From an uncultured Oscillospiraceae bacterium (GTDB taxonomy: Bacteria > Bacillota > Clostridia > Oscillospirales > Oscillospiraceae): a stretch of 64,000 bases of DNA. Below, piece by piece: positions 15,749 through 24,712 of the stretch. Every line of letters starts with the position of its first letter. The stretch's first letter is position 1. A program made the position numbers and the translations under genes. The notes under the pieces were generated by a model. That model was not told the origin of the DNA. It made no database searches and saw nothing but the letters and a program-made list of their open reading frames with translations. Where the stretch lies: assembly GCA_934623575.1 (NCBI GenBank), contig CAKTVL010000008.1:1-64000 (forward strand), written 5' to 3'.

Positions 15749-16978
15749 TTATCCTACTTTTTCAAACGGAATCACCTTGCACCGGCTCTGCTCCGGCGGG
15801 TCGGGAGGCTCCGGAGTAGGCGTTGCCGTGGCCGATTCCATAAAGCCGCCGATTTTCTCAGCCGCACCTCTCTGCATATCGTTGGTGATGTGCGTGTAGG
15901 TGTCCAGCGTGAAGCCCGCGCTGAAGTGGCCCAACATACTGGACAGGGTTTTCACATCCACGCCGCTGGAGATTGCCATCGTTGCGAATGTGTGTCTGAG
16001 GTCATGGAAGCGCACATGCTCCTCGATGCCCGCGTTTTTCAGCAGTTTCCGGTTGATCCTTGACACGGCATCCGGACTCCAGTAGCCGCCCGTCCGGGGC
16101 GACGGGAACAGGATTGGATTGTCCGGGTGCTGCTCATGCTCCTGCACCAGCAGGTCCACTGCCTGCTGAGACAGCGCCACCTTGCGGACGGAGTTTTTTG
16201 TTTTCGGCTCCGTCACATCCAACTCGCCCTCCATGCGGGTGACCTGCTTATTCACCGTCAGGATGCGCTCTTTTACATTCAAGTCCTCCCACTGGAGTGC
16301 CAGCAATTCGCCCCGGCGCAGGCCGCTGGACAACTCCAGATAGAACATAGGCAGGACGCCGTATTTCTCCGCTTCCTGGAGGTATCTGCCGATCTTCTCC
16401 GGTGGGAGGATGGTCATCTCTTTCTTGTCCTTGGGCGGGATGCGGCAGTTCTCGCAGGGGTTGTACGGGATGAGCCGCTCTTTCACCGCCTGCTTCAGCG
16501 CCGCCTGCAGCACCGCATGGACACGCCGCACGAAGGTGTTGGACAGGGGCTTGTCGTTCTGCTTCGACCCACGCTGCATCCTGCCGTTTTCTTTCAGGTC
16601 GTTATACATTCTCTGGATGTGGATGGACGAGAGCTGCTTAAGCTTGATCGCGCCGATGGCCGGGATGATGTGGTGCTCGATGATCCCCTCATAGCCTTTA
16701 GCGGTGTTGTAGCGGATGTTGGGCTTGCTGTAAGTTTCAAACCACAGGCGGCACCACTCCGCTGCGGTGTAGTCGCCCATGTGATTGAGCGGCACGCCTC
16801 GATTCTCCCGAATGGCTTTCGCCAGCTTTTCTTTGCATTCCGCCTGGGTCTTGGCAGACACACTTTTCTGGATGGCCCGGCCGGTGACCGGGTCGATGCC
16901 CTGGGTATATCTGCCCTCCCAGCGGCCGCTGGGCTTTTTGCGGATACTGCCCTCTCCGTTGGCTCGTTTCTTTGCCAT
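15749..16978 (-). CDS. int: tyrosine integrase of the second element
   Basis: The 409-residue enzyme has the full phage-integrase layout: an arm-binding AP2-like N-terminus (GEGSIRKKPSGRWEGRYTQG), a core-binding SAM-like domain (about 75-180), and a catalytic domain with R in SGLRRGELLALQW, HDLRHTFAT, LGHFSAGFTLDTYTH (H and the nucleophilic Y). GGAGGGATC precedes the ATG. It sits next to the excisionase and 3.1 kb from the tRNA-Pro half, with the defence pair in between, so it most likely catalysed insertion into tRNA-Pro. Confidence 0.95.
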   Translation of the reverse strand: MAKKRANGEGSIRKKPSGRWEGRYTQGIDPVTGRAIQKSVSAKTQAECKEKLAKAIRENRGVPLNHMGDYTAAEWCRLWFETYSKPNIRYNTAKGYEGIIEHHIIPAIGAIKLKQLSSIHIQRMYNDLKENGRMQRGSKQNDKPLSNTFVRRVHAVLQAALKQAVKERLIPYNPCENCRIPPKDKKEMTILPPEKIGRYLQEAEKYGVLPMFYLELSSGLRRGELLALQWEDLNVKERILTVNKQVTRMEGELDVTEPKTKNSVRKVALSQQAVDLLVQEHEQHPDNPILFPSPRTGGYWSPDAVSRINRKLLKNAGIEEHVRFHDLRHTFATMAISSGVDVKTLSSMLGHFSAGFTLDTYTHITNDMQRGAAEKIGGFMESATATPTPEPPDPPEQSRCKVIPFEKVG

Positions 16979-17033
16979 TTATGATCCCTCCTTTTTAACA
17001 CAAACACATACCACAGAGTTTTTGGAATAGCTA

Positions 17034-17252
17034 CTAAAATATTTCAGATTTTTTCGCGGCCTGTTCGTCGATCCATTCCATGAATTTATCACGTGGGACG
17101 ATGATGCGGCTGCCCAGAGTAATGGTGGGGAAATCCCTGCGGTGGGCTACCTCGTAGGCATGAGCCAAGCCGATGCCCAGCACATGGGACACATCCTCCA
17201 CGGTCAGCATCAGCGGGAGTTCATCAAACGAATTGTATTTGGATTTTCTCAT
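17034..17252 (-). CDS. xis: excisionase-like HTH protein
   Basis: A 72-residue MerR/excisionase-type protein: LMLTVEDVSHVLGIGLAHAY, then FPTITLGSRIIVPRDKFMEW. It is homologous to the protein at 779-988 and lies 55 bases upstream of the integrase in the same direction, the usual xis-int order. AAGGAAC precedes the ATG. Probable role: directionality factor for excision. Confidence 0.85.
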   Translation of the reverse strand: MRKSKYNSFDELPLMLTVEDVSHVLGIGLAHAYEVAHRRDFPTITLGSRIIVPRDKFMEWIDEQAAKKSEIF

Positions 17253-17266
17253 TCAGTTCCTTTCTG

Positions 17267-17320
17267 CCTTCCGGGCGGAAGGGTTTTATTCTTTGTTTTG
17301 CGGCGCAGTTTCTGCGCCGC
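17267..17320 (+). repeat. dispersed hairpin-associated repeat, copy 3, with a second perfect hairpin
   Basis: CCTTCC-GGGC-GGAAGG (17267-17282) is followed by TTCTTTGTTTTGCGGCGCAG and TTTCTGCGCCGC. Here the conserved part itself folds: GCGGCGCAG (17300-17308) pairs perfectly with CTGCGCCGC (17312-17320). It occupies the gap between relaxase stop and excisionase start. Confidence 0.6.
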
Positions 17321-19261
17321 TTACATGGTCATGTCAGGCCACTGCTCCTCATGGTCATCCTGCTTGTGGCCCAGGGCGATGCGCTTTTCTTGAAGCTTCT
17401 TCAGCCGCTTCCGGTCGATCTGGATACCGCCGGGTCGGGACTTGGGTACGGAGTTGTCCCGGAAGATCCGGCTCATGTGATGGAGCAGCCGGGTCACTGC
17501 CAACATCGCAGAGGGCGGACGGTTTTCCTCCAAATGGTTCAGAAGGTACTGTGCATACTGATTGCCTTGCTCGGCGGATTGGGTCAGCCAATATGCGGCT
17601 TTCTCCTCGTCGCGGGGAATCTCCTTACCAGCAAGGTACAGCTTGCCCAGCATATACTGGGCGTAGGGGTTTCCCCGCTCGGCTGACCGAGTGAACCACT
17701 CCACGGCGGCATCACTATTTCGTTTGATTAAATCACCTTTGAACAGTTCTTTAGCCAGCCGATACATGGCGTAGTGGCTGCCGTTGGCCGCAGCGGTGTA
17801 GAGCCAGTTCATTCCCTTCCGGGTATCCCACACTTCCAAATCATCCGAGAAGTACAGTTTGGCAAGAGAGTACTGTGCCACCAGATGTCCCTGCTCCGCC
17901 GCCTGTTCGAACCAGTACCGGGCATTCGCCGAGTCCGGGATCAGCAAAGGTCCGTCCCGCCAGAGTTTTCCCATCAAGCACTGGGCGTACATATCGCCGC
18001 GCTCCGCCAGCCTTTCCATTTCAGAGACGGCTTCGCCGCGCTCCTCCATGGTCAGGCTCTCGTCCCGGATCACATCCCGGAGCGCCCCGTAGTCGTAGGA
18101 GGCGTTGCGGTATTCCTCCGGCTCGTCCTGCTGATTGAGATTCTTCTCCTCGAAGGTGAACTCACCCAGGCGCAGACGCTCCGCTTCACGGATAACTGCA
18201 TTTTTGATCTGTGTGAACTCTTTCTGCTTTGAGAGAGGAACACGCTCCCGGGACTTGTCGTGGTAGTAGCTGTCCACCTTGCCCTGAAGCATCAGCCATT
18301 GGTCATAACACCCGCTCACGCCGGGGAGCCGCTCCATCTCATCAACAATTTCATCCACCAGTTTCTTCAGCCGTTTGGGGAGGTAGCCATAGGATTTCTT
18401 TCCCTTGACTGTTTCAAGCTGCGCCGCCAGCTCCAGCATGAGCCGCTCAGCGTCCGGGTGGTCGCACATGCTATCCTGCATGGTCTGCACCAGTTCCAGT
18501 ATTGCCCGCCGCGCCTCCCGCACCAACTCATCTCTGGACTCAGACTTCTGTTCGTAGAGATGGAGCATTTCGTTGCGGAAGATATCGTTGGTGAGCTTGG
18601 ACTTGATCTGACGGATGCCCTCTTTGGACAAGTAAGCCTGTCCCGGCTTTGCGGACCAGGCCATCATGTGGATGTGCGGGTGCTCGCCCTCGTCGTGGAA
18701 GGCCGCATACCAGCGGAAGTCACCGGGCGGTATCTTCATTGCCACCGCGATGTCGTTGCGGTGCGCCCGAATGAGATTGCGCCACGCCGCGGCGTTATCG
18801 AAGCCGAGCCGGACCGCATCCTCACGCTTGAGGGAGATGATGTGCGTCCACACGTTTCCGGTGTAGTTCTCCAGTTCTTCCATGGCCTTGCCCAGAGAGA
18901 CCGTTTCCTCATCACCGAACAGACCGTGGGTACCGATGCGCTCGGCGCGTGGCCGGGTGGCAATGTACTTCATGTACTGTTCCGACTCGTGGATGGCATC
19001 CCAGTTGGTCTCCAGCGCCAGCGTGATGAACGCAGAGGCGCTGACCTTAGTGGGCTTCGTCAGGTAGTCCTCGTACTCATAGAGCGTTTTGCTGTCCGGG
19101 AAGTCCTTGACCAATTTAGCGGCGAGCTGTTCCTGCTTTCGTGTGGGCGGACGGTCATCCGGGATAAGCTCCACCCGCTCCCGGGTCGCGATGTAGCGAA
19201 GGTATCCGGAGGCCCCGCCGGTGCTTTTGATATAGGGACTCTTGAGGATCAGTCTTGCCAT
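17321..19261 (-). CDS. MobP-type relaxase with C-terminal Sel1 repeats
   Basis: The 646-residue protein starts with a relaxase domain (about 1-230) whose metal site is FHDEGEHPHIHMMAWS. Relaxases nick oriT and pilot the strand in conjugation. Residues about 410-590 contain at least four Sel1-like repeats (for example ARYWFEQAAEQGHLVAQYSL and AVEWFTRSAERGNPYAQYML), a protein-interaction solenoid. Accordingly the element is mobilisable, but no type IV secretion genes are in the window, so it must borrow a transfer apparatus. It overlaps the relaxosome gene by 13 bases. Call is firm for the relaxase; the MobP3 subfamily is my best match. Confidence 0.9.
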   Translation of the reverse strand: MARLILKSPYIKSTGGASGYLRYIATRERVELIPDDRPPTRKQEQLAAKLVKDFPDSKTLYEYEDYLTKPTKVSASAFITLALETNWDAIHESEQYMKYIATRPRAERIGTHGLFGDEETVSLGKAMEELENYTGNVWTHIISLKREDAVRLGFDNAAAWRNLIRAHRNDIAVAMKIPPGDFRWYAAFHDEGEHPHIHMMAWSAKPGQAYLSKEGIRQIKSKLTNDIFRNEMLHLYEQKSESRDELVREARRAILELVQTMQDSMCDHPDAERLMLELAAQLETVKGKKSYGYLPKRLKKLVDEIVDEMERLPGVSGCYDQWLMLQGKVDSYYHDKSRERVPLSKQKEFTQIKNAVIREAERLRLGEFTFEEKNLNQQDEPEEYRNASYDYGALRDVIRDESLTMEERGEAVSEMERLAERGDMYAQCLMGKLWRDGPLLIPDSANARYWFEQAAEQGHLVAQYSLAKLYFSDDLEVWDTRKGMNWLYTAAANGSHYAMYRLAKELFKGDLIKRNSDAAVEWFTRSAERGNPYAQYMLGKLYLAGKEIPRDEEKAAYWLTQSAEQGNQYAQYLLNHLEENRPPSAMLAVTRLLHHMSRIFRDNSVPKSRPGGIQIDRKRLKKLQEKRIALGHKQDDHEEQWPDMTM

Positions 19262-19683
19262 TCGTCATCATCCCAGTCCGGCTCCTGACGGGAGCGCGCA
19301 TACTTCTCCAGAGAGATAGTACCGTTGGTCGCTCTAACATTCCGGACACTCTGCGCGCGCCTACGCTTCAAGTCATCCCGGTCCATCTCGAACGCTTCCG
19401 CGATGATGCCGTTGGTCATGTCCTGCTCCACGCATCTGGTAAAATCTCTGCGGGCAATATAGTCCTCCAGTCTGCTCAGCCTGCCGTCGATGGCAGACAT
19501 GATTGCCATGGGCAGCAGCGTTGTGTTGTCCTGTATTCCCAGATAGTCCACATAGAAGTTCACGGCTTTTTCGATGAACTCATTTTTGCTCTGGCAGTTG
19601 TCGGCGGCGTACCATTGCTCGATCCTTCTTCTGGTTTCCGGCTGCATCCGGAATGCAATACGATCTCTGGTTTCTTTACTCAT
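19249..19683 (-). CDS. relaxosome accessory protein, ribbon-helix-helix (MobC-like)
   Basis: A 144-residue protein beginning RIAFRMQPETRRRIEQWYAA, a ribbon-helix-helix DNA-binding start, followed by helices (KNEFIEKAVNFYVDYLGIQ) and an acidic tail (EPDWDDDEWQD). AAGGAGGGA precedes the ATG. Its placement immediately before and overlapping the relaxase gene is typical of the oriT-binding partner that loads the relaxase. oriT is therefore likely in 19684-19861, but I cannot identify the nick site. Confidence 0.7.
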   Translation of the reverse strand: MSKETRDRIAFRMQPETRRRIEQWYAADNCQSKNEFIEKAVNFYVDYLGIQDNTTLLPMAIMSAIDGRLSRLEDYIARRDFTRCVEQDMTNGIIAEAFEMDRDDLKRRRAQSVRNVRATNGTISLEKYARSRQEPDWDDDEWQD

Positions 19684-19861
19684 TCAATCCCTCCTTTTTG
19701 CTGTAAGACATCCTTGAAAAGCCCTGCAACACGGGGCTTTGGGGAAAGCTGACGCCATCGGTGCTTTTTTCGCCTCTCAAAGACGCCAGCTTCAAACTCC
19801 CGAAACTGCCCGCACTGCGGGCAGAAGTGGCGGCTGCGGCGGCACGTGCGACGCCATGCCT

Positions 19862-20407
19862 TTATCCTGCTTTTTCTTTCGTCCCGCAAAAGTCTGCCGA
19901 AAACGGCTCACATCCGGCTTCAATCCCCTGGTCGGGACTGGGACTCGCTTCTTCCCGGAAAGGCGCACACAAGGCGTTCTGGCGACCCTGGGCGTTGGAC
20001 TTTTTGAGGAGTTCTGCCACACGATAGCGGGCGGTAGCCTCCTCTGCCTGCCGGAACTGCCGCTCATAGAACGCTTCGAGTACACCCGGGATAGGACGAA
20101 TGGTGTAGAGCAGATTCCCGTTCAGCGGTTTTCCGTCTTTGCTCTGCATGATGGTCGGCTCCGTGTAGATGAGGCCTTTCTCCTCCAGCTGCCGCACGTA
20201 CTTTGCCACCGTATTTTCACTCATGCCGATCGCATGGCCGATGGTTTTGTAACTGGGGTAGCACTGGTAGGTCTTACGATTCTCGCACCGGAGCAGATAG
20301 GAATAGAGGGAGATCTCACGAAAATCCAGACCGATGCTGAATATCTCGTTTGGTACCATAAAATAGTTTTTCTCTGCACTGCGCTTGGGCCATTTGTTGA
20401 AACTCAA
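19862..20407 (-). CDS. winged-helix replication-initiator-like protein
   Basis: The 181-residue paralogue of the protein at 351-782: NYFMVPNEIFSIGLDFREIS, YQCYPSYKTIGHAIGMSENT and VAKYVRQLEEKGLIYTEPTI. The start is TTG at 20407, seven bases after AGGAGGT; the TTG overlaps the TGA of a short upstream frame (ATGAATTGAG). Such stop-start overlap suggests translational coupling. With an antisense-RNA-like gene opposite its leader, this looks like a copy-controlled replication gene of the mobilisable element. Function is inferred. Confidence 0.7.
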   Translation of the reverse strand: MSFNKWPKRSAEKNYFMVPNEIFSIGLDFREISLYSYLLRCENRKTYQCYPSYKTIGHAIGMSENTVAKYVRQLEEKGLIYTEPTIMQSKDGKPLNGNLLYTIRPIPGVLEAFYERQFRQAEEATARYRVAELLKKSNAQGRQNALCAPFREEASPSPDQGIEAGCEPFSADFCGTKEKAG

Positions 20408-20601
20408 TTCATACCTCCTGTATTGTCGTAGAGTCCGATGTCGCTCACACAGGGAACAGAAAAATTTTCATTGCTTTTCTGCTGTTTACCTGATATACTT
20501 TTATCAGTAGATTTGTGCGTGCCTGTGTGTGCGCCGAGCCGCCGGACTGTTGCCGCAGTCGCGGCGGTTTTTATTTTGCGGGTGTGTTGTGTGATCCACA
20601 T
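20404..20601 (-). CDS. possible leader peptide coupled to the rep-like gene
   Basis: A 65-codon frame ends NTGGMN with its TGA overlapping the TTG start of the rep-like gene. GGAGGA lies only two bases before its ATG, so initiation would be poor. Low-complexity basic composition (KIKTAATAATVRR) gives no family. It is listed because leader peptides opposite an antisense RNA are known in plasmid rep control; it may equally be non-coding. Confidence 0.2.
   Translation of the reverse strand: MWITQHTRKIKTAATAATVRRLGAHTGTHKSTDKSISGKQQKSNENFSVPCVSDIGLYDNTGGMN
20494..20576 (+). ncRNA. candidate antisense RNA to the rep leader
   Basis: On the plus strand TTGCTT (20471-20476), 17 bases and TATACT (20494-20499) form a good promoter; about 70 bases on, CCGCCGGACTG and its partner through GCGGCGG (20539-20567) form a hairpin followed by TTTTTATTTT. 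The RNA would be antisense to the leader of the rep-like gene that starts at 20407. The 1050-1133 region has the same order and a similar hairpin core. Confidence 0.45.
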
Positions 20602-20664
20602 TCCTCCTTTGCCCTCATCTGTAAACTATCTTTTTCGCCTCCTCCGTGTTAGAATAAAAAGAGA

Positions 20665-20684
20665 CCGTGCTCCCGGGAGCACGG
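20665..20684. repeat. 20-bp perfect palindrome
   Basis: CCGTGCTCCCGGGAGCACGG is fully self-complementary. It lies between the rep leader and the sigma-like gene, in a 512-base stretch (20408-20919) that otherwise holds the antisense RNA candidate. It could be an operator for divergent transcription or a replication/transfer hairpin. Confidence 0.6.
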
Positions 20685-20919
20685 CCAGAGATGGAATGAC
20701 CTTCCGAACGGATTGCCGTATGGCGGAGAGCACTCATGCTCTCATAGATGCTCTGTCGAAGACCATGTGGATTCGTCGGCGCGGAGACCGTGCCGTACCG
20801 AACCAGGGGCAACCTCACCCGGGTGAAATTGTCCTTCTATTATTACTTAGAGAAAATTCACAAAATCGGAAGGTCTGGAATTGTAAACTTTTTGTGAACG
20901 CAGAAAGGGCGGTGAGCTC

Positions 20920-21684
20920 ATGTCCTTCAAGGATACTCAGTCGTACAAAGAACTTCAGTCTGACTGGCGCTGGATACACGAAATGGACCCGGAAGCTGCC
21001 GCCGCTGCAGACCAATGGGTGAAAGAGCATCCGGAGGAGTGGAAGGAGCTGGAGCATATGCTCTACTACAGCGAGGCGAACTTTCACAAGCGTGTAGCAC
21101 CGGATACTCTGGAGGATTTGGATATAAAGCAGCCCCGATCTTACAATCCGGAAGCGTTCCTGCCGGAGGAAGTACGCAACGCGATTTACAATGACAGACG
21201 GTGGTTTGACCGAAGCAAGTATCTGCCGGAGGGTTCTGATGAATATCCCTTCATGTATTTGGACACCCAAATCTATGACGCCCTGCATGCACTGACCGAA
21301 CTGCAGAGGGAGATTTTGTTCCGCACGATCATCAATGGCGAGTCCACTGAATCCGTCGCACAGGACAAACAGTGTTCGTCCAGAAACATCCGGGATATCC
21401 GAACCCGTGCGCTTCGACAGATACAGGCCAAAATCAAAAGACGTGAAGGCTACGGCAGACCCGATGTTGTCATCATTATTTTGCTGTTTATGCTGCTTGT
21501 TGGTGTTCCGCTTGCTTGCTGGGGAGAACAGCTTTGGGCCGCATATCCCTGGCTGGAGTCTGTGGCTGCAGTGCTTAGCGCATTGGTTATGGCTGTCATG
21601 TTCCAAAATTCCCTTCGCAGAGAAGCAGAAAGGCTGCTGCGCCAGCACTGGGCCAGCCTGAATGGGGCGCAGGAAAATCAATGA
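20920..21684 (+). CDS. sigma-70 region 4-like protein with two C-terminal membrane helices
   Basis: The 254-residue protein has a region-4-type HTH: LTELQREILFRTIINGESTE, then RNIRDIRTRALRQIQAKIKR. Upstream (1-120) is charged and not clearly region 2. After the HTH come two predicted membrane helices (VVIIILLFMLLVGVPLACW and WLESVAAVLSALVMAVMF) and a short basic tail. A membrane-anchored sigma- or anti-sigma-like regulator is an unusual layout. It stands alone in direction before the type I restriction operon, separated by a strong terminator. Exact role unknown. Confidence 0.6.
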   Translation: MSFKDTQSYKELQSDWRWIHEMDPEAAAAADQWVKEHPEEWKELEHMLYYSEANFHKRVAPDTLEDLDIKQPRSYNPEAFLPEEVRNAIYNDRRWFDRSKYLPEGSDEYPFMYLDTQIYDALHALTELQREILFRTIINGESTESVAQDKQCSSRNIRDIRTRALRQIQAKIKRREGYGRPDVVIIILLFMLLVGVPLACWGEQLWAAYPWLESVAAVLSALVMAVMFQNSLRREAERLLRQHWASLNGAQENQ

Positions 21685-21691
21685 CTGCGAA

Positions 21692-21728
21692 AGAGGGAGT
21701 GAAGCACTTGCGGTGCTTCACTCCCTCT
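21692..21728. terminator. bidirectional terminator between sigma-like gene and hsdR
   Basis: AGAGGGAGTGAAGCAC and its perfect complement form a 16-bp stem around a 5-base loop; the two convergent genes end on either side. Confidence 0.8.
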
Positions 21729-21739
21729 AACTATGCTTT

Positions 21740-24712
21740 TTACTCAGTTGAAGCTGCATCAGGATTCTCGTAAGGTTTACCATCCTTGTTATAGGTCAAA
21801 TTAAATACAAGATCAGACAGCCATTTCTTAAACGAAGGATTATCCTGGAACTGCTTAAACAATTCCATATTGTCCGCCATAATTGAAAAGATGACCTGTT
21901 GCAACGCACGTTCGCTTTCCAAGCGCGCACTCTGCTCATCAGAGTTTCTCATGGCATTCTGATATTTTTCGTCCTTAGAGACCATGGCCGGTATCTCAAG
22001 GATCTGCCGCCGCACGTTATCCGCATCATTCCAATTGATGTTACCAAACATATCATTGAAATTGGAGAGAATGACAGACAACAAATCCATTTCCGGTTCA
22101 ACGATATGCCCAACCTTTCCCGCCGGTACGGGAGCCACCTCCGTATCGGCATCTTCCAGGCGAATGGACATGACCTCACGCGCCTCGTTGCGGTAACTTT
22201 CGAGGTCGATCGTTTCAAGAATCCCCTGCGAAAGATCGTCCTCTCGTGGAGATGGCAGCTTTGGTATCAGCAAATTAAGAAAGATGGACAACCGTTCCCA
22301 GTCTGCGTTACCATATGGCAAAATCGCTCCGAGAAAGCCATAGGTACGCACAAACGCCTTTGCTGCGCTCTTAAATTTAATCTGGTCATCCGTGTCAAGC
22401 TGCTTGTAAACGGCAGTACAGGCATCTAATGTGGGATCAAGTTTGTCGCGATCCGCTCCATCCAGGTACAAATTGACAAGCCGCTCGACATCTTCGTTGG
22501 AGAACACCTGGTATTCCTCCATTGTTGCAACCAGGTCGTATAGCTTGTTCGGATCGGTTTCGCCGGACAGAATCGTGGTGCGGTAATATCGCGAAAATGA
22601 TTCCTGAATCATCTCCGGCTTGTTTGCAAAGTCCAAGACAAAAGTATCATACTTCTTCGGGCAGCAGCGGTTCAAGCGAGAGAGCGTCTGTACCGCCTTG
22701 ATGTCATAAAGCACCGTGTCCACATACATAGTGTGGAGCAGCGGCTCGTCAAAGCCCGTCTGGAACATATCCGCAACAATGAGAATGCGATACGGGTCTT
22801 TTTTGAACTCTTTCGGAATCTTAGCATCTGGGAAGCCATTCAGCCCTGCCGATGTCAGCGGCGGTTCCTGACCTTGATACTTGTTCTCGCCGGAAAAGGC
22901 GATGATCGTCTTATATGGACTGTGCCTATCCGCAAGGCATTTATTGATGGCGTAATAATATTCGATACAGCGGGGAATGCGGGAGGTCACGACCATAGCA
23001 CGAGCCTGCCCGCCGATTTTTCCTTTGGCAATGACCTGTTCGTGGAAGTGGTCTACCATCATAGCCGCTTTCTTGGCGATGGTATAGCTGTCACTTTCCA
23101 CAAAGCTGCGTAGCTTCTTCTGCGCCCGCTTCTTATCGAACATCGGGTCATCCTCGACGGTTTTCATTAACTTATAGAAGCTGTCAATGGGCGTGTAGTA
23201 TTGCAGCACATCCAGAATGAATCCTTCCTGGATCGCCTGCTTCATCGTATAAACGTGGAAAGGTCTGTGCTTAACATCGTCGCCGTCCTGATACGGAACG
23301 CCGAAGGTTTCCAGTGTTTTGTTCTTCGGAGTGGCGGTAAACGCAAAATAGCTGGCATTGTTCAGCAGCTTGCGTCCTTCCATCATAGCGTTGATCTTAT
23401 CCTCATTGTCCATTTCGTCATCGGAAGCAAGCCCGGAAAGTGCAAGGTTCATCTGCGCAGAGTTCCTTCCGCTCTGTCCGGAATGAGCTTCATCGATGAT
23501 AATGGCGAAATGGTTATCCTTGTGTTCCGCTCCGATTTGCGGAACAATGTATGGGAACTTTTCAATCGTGGTGACAATAATACGTTTTCCATCCGTAATG
23601 GCTTTCGTAAGATCGCCGGAGTGCTCCGCCCATGCGACCGTGTTGCCGACCTGCATAAACTGCTTAATCGTATCCCGAATCTGCTTGTCGAGAATCCGGC
23701 GGTCAGTGACTACGATAACAGAATCCAGCATCGGGCGACCGTCCTGTTCCAGCCCGATAAGCTGGTGAGCAAGCCATGCGATAGAGTTGGATTTACCGCT
23801 GCCTGCGCTGTGCTGAATGAGATACTTTTTTCCGACACCGTTTGTTTTCACATCGGCAAGTAGCTTCGTTACAACATCGAGCTGGTGGTAACGGGGGAAA
23901 ATCTGCTTTTCCTTTTTCTTTTTGGTGTCCTCGTCCACCTCGACGACGACCTGCGCGTAGTTTTCTATAATCAGCGTCAGTTTTTCCTTGGTGAGGATAT
24001 CCTTCCAAAGATAATCGGTCATAAGGCCGTCTGGATTCGGCGGGTTACCTGCTCCATCATTATATCCCTTGTCAAAGGGCAGAAACCAGCTGTCTTGTCC
24101 GGCAAGTTTCGTGCAGAACTTGACACGGGCATCGTCTACGGCAAAATGCACCATGCAGCGTTTGAACTGGAACAGCATCTCTCTGGAATCACGGTCATCC
24201 TTGTACTGCTGAACGGCATCATCAACATTTTGCTTTGTGATCTGATTCTTTAGTTCAAATGTAATAACCGGGAGGCCATTGATAAATACACACAGATCCA
24301 ATGCCAGTTTGGCTGCATCCTGTGAATAGCGGAGTTGTCGTGTAACGCTGAAAACATTCTTTTGGAACAGCTCCTTCGCTTTTGCGTTGCCCTCAGAGGG
24401 AGTCAGGTAAAACATGATCAGATCGGCAGGGTACACTTTGATTCCATTTCGCAGCACGTCAACTATGCCGCGCTTAGAAATCTCGCCCTGTAAGCGGTTG
24501 AGAAACTGTGCGTATTTTTGATGACTTTTCCGGATGCCCAGCTTCTCTAATTGCTCCGGTTGCGTATCCTGCAGGAACCGAAAAAGCCGAGTCTCATCAA
24601 TGGCGTATTCTTTGTTGTAGTCGGTGTTGGAGCCTTCTTCATATCCGTTGTGCTCAACAAGCCAGTTTACAATGAGAGCTTCGAATCCGCTTTCCTTGGT
24701 ATTGGTCGGCAT
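21740..24712 (-). CDS. hsdR: type I restriction endonuclease subunit R
   Basis: The 990-residue protein has the HsdR order: an N-terminal PD-(D/E)XK nuclease with VITFELKNQ, the translocase with QHSAGSGKSNSIAWL (Walker A) and IIIDEAHSGQSG (DEAH), FTATPKNKTLE, and motif VI VQTLSRLNRC; a helical C-terminus binds the methylase core. It cleaves unmodified DNA after translocation. Its ATG overlaps the DUF4145 stop (TAATG). All key motifs appear intact. Confidence 0.95.
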   Translation of the reverse strand: MPTNTKESGFEALIVNWLVEHNGYEEGSNTDYNKEYAIDETRLFRFLQDTQPEQLEKLGIRKSHQKYAQFLNRLQGEISKRGIVDVLRNGIKVYPADLIMFYLTPSEGNAKAKELFQKNVFSVTRQLRYSQDAAKLALDLCVFINGLPVITFELKNQITKQNVDDAVQQYKDDRDSREMLFQFKRCMVHFAVDDARVKFCTKLAGQDSWFLPFDKGYNDGAGNPPNPDGLMTDYLWKDILTKEKLTLIIENYAQVVVEVDEDTKKKKEKQIFPRYHQLDVVTKLLADVKTNGVGKKYLIQHSAGSGKSNSIAWLAHQLIGLEQDGRPMLDSVIVVTDRRILDKQIRDTIKQFMQVGNTVAWAEHSGDLTKAITDGKRIIVTTIEKFPYIVPQIGAEHKDNHFAIIIDEAHSGQSGRNSAQMNLALSGLASDDEMDNEDKINAMMEGRKLLNNASYFAFTATPKNKTLETFGVPYQDGDDVKHRPFHVYTMKQAIQEGFILDVLQYYTPIDSFYKLMKTVEDDPMFDKKRAQKKLRSFVESDSYTIAKKAAMMVDHFHEQVIAKGKIGGQARAMVVTSRIPRCIEYYYAINKCLADRHSPYKTIIAFSGENKYQGQEPPLTSAGLNGFPDAKIPKEFKKDPYRILIVADMFQTGFDEPLLHTMYVDTVLYDIKAVQTLSRLNRCCPKKYDTFVLDFANKPEMIQESFSRYYRTTILSGETDPNKLYDLVATMEEYQVFSNEDVERLVNLYLDGADRDKLDPTLDACTAVYKQLDTDDQIKFKSAAKAFVRTYGFLGAILPYGNADWERLSIFLNLLIPKLPSPREDDLSQGILETIDLESYRNEAREVMSIRLEDADTEVAPVPAGKVGHIVEPEMDLLSVILSNFNDMFGNINWNDADNVRRQILEIPAMVSKDEKYQNAMRNSDEQSARLESERALQQVIFSIMADNMELFKQFQDNPSFKKWLSDLVFNLTYNKDGKPYENPDAASTE

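Noticed and set aside
18260-19288. 342-codon plus-strand open frame
   Set aside because: Mirror of the relaxase; GC-rich antisense frame.
19680-19889. 69-codon minus-strand frame with CPQCG
   Set aside because: A zinc-like pair is visible, but it overlaps the end of the rep-like gene, has no ribosome site and is arginine-rich like a chance frame; this is probably the oriT region.
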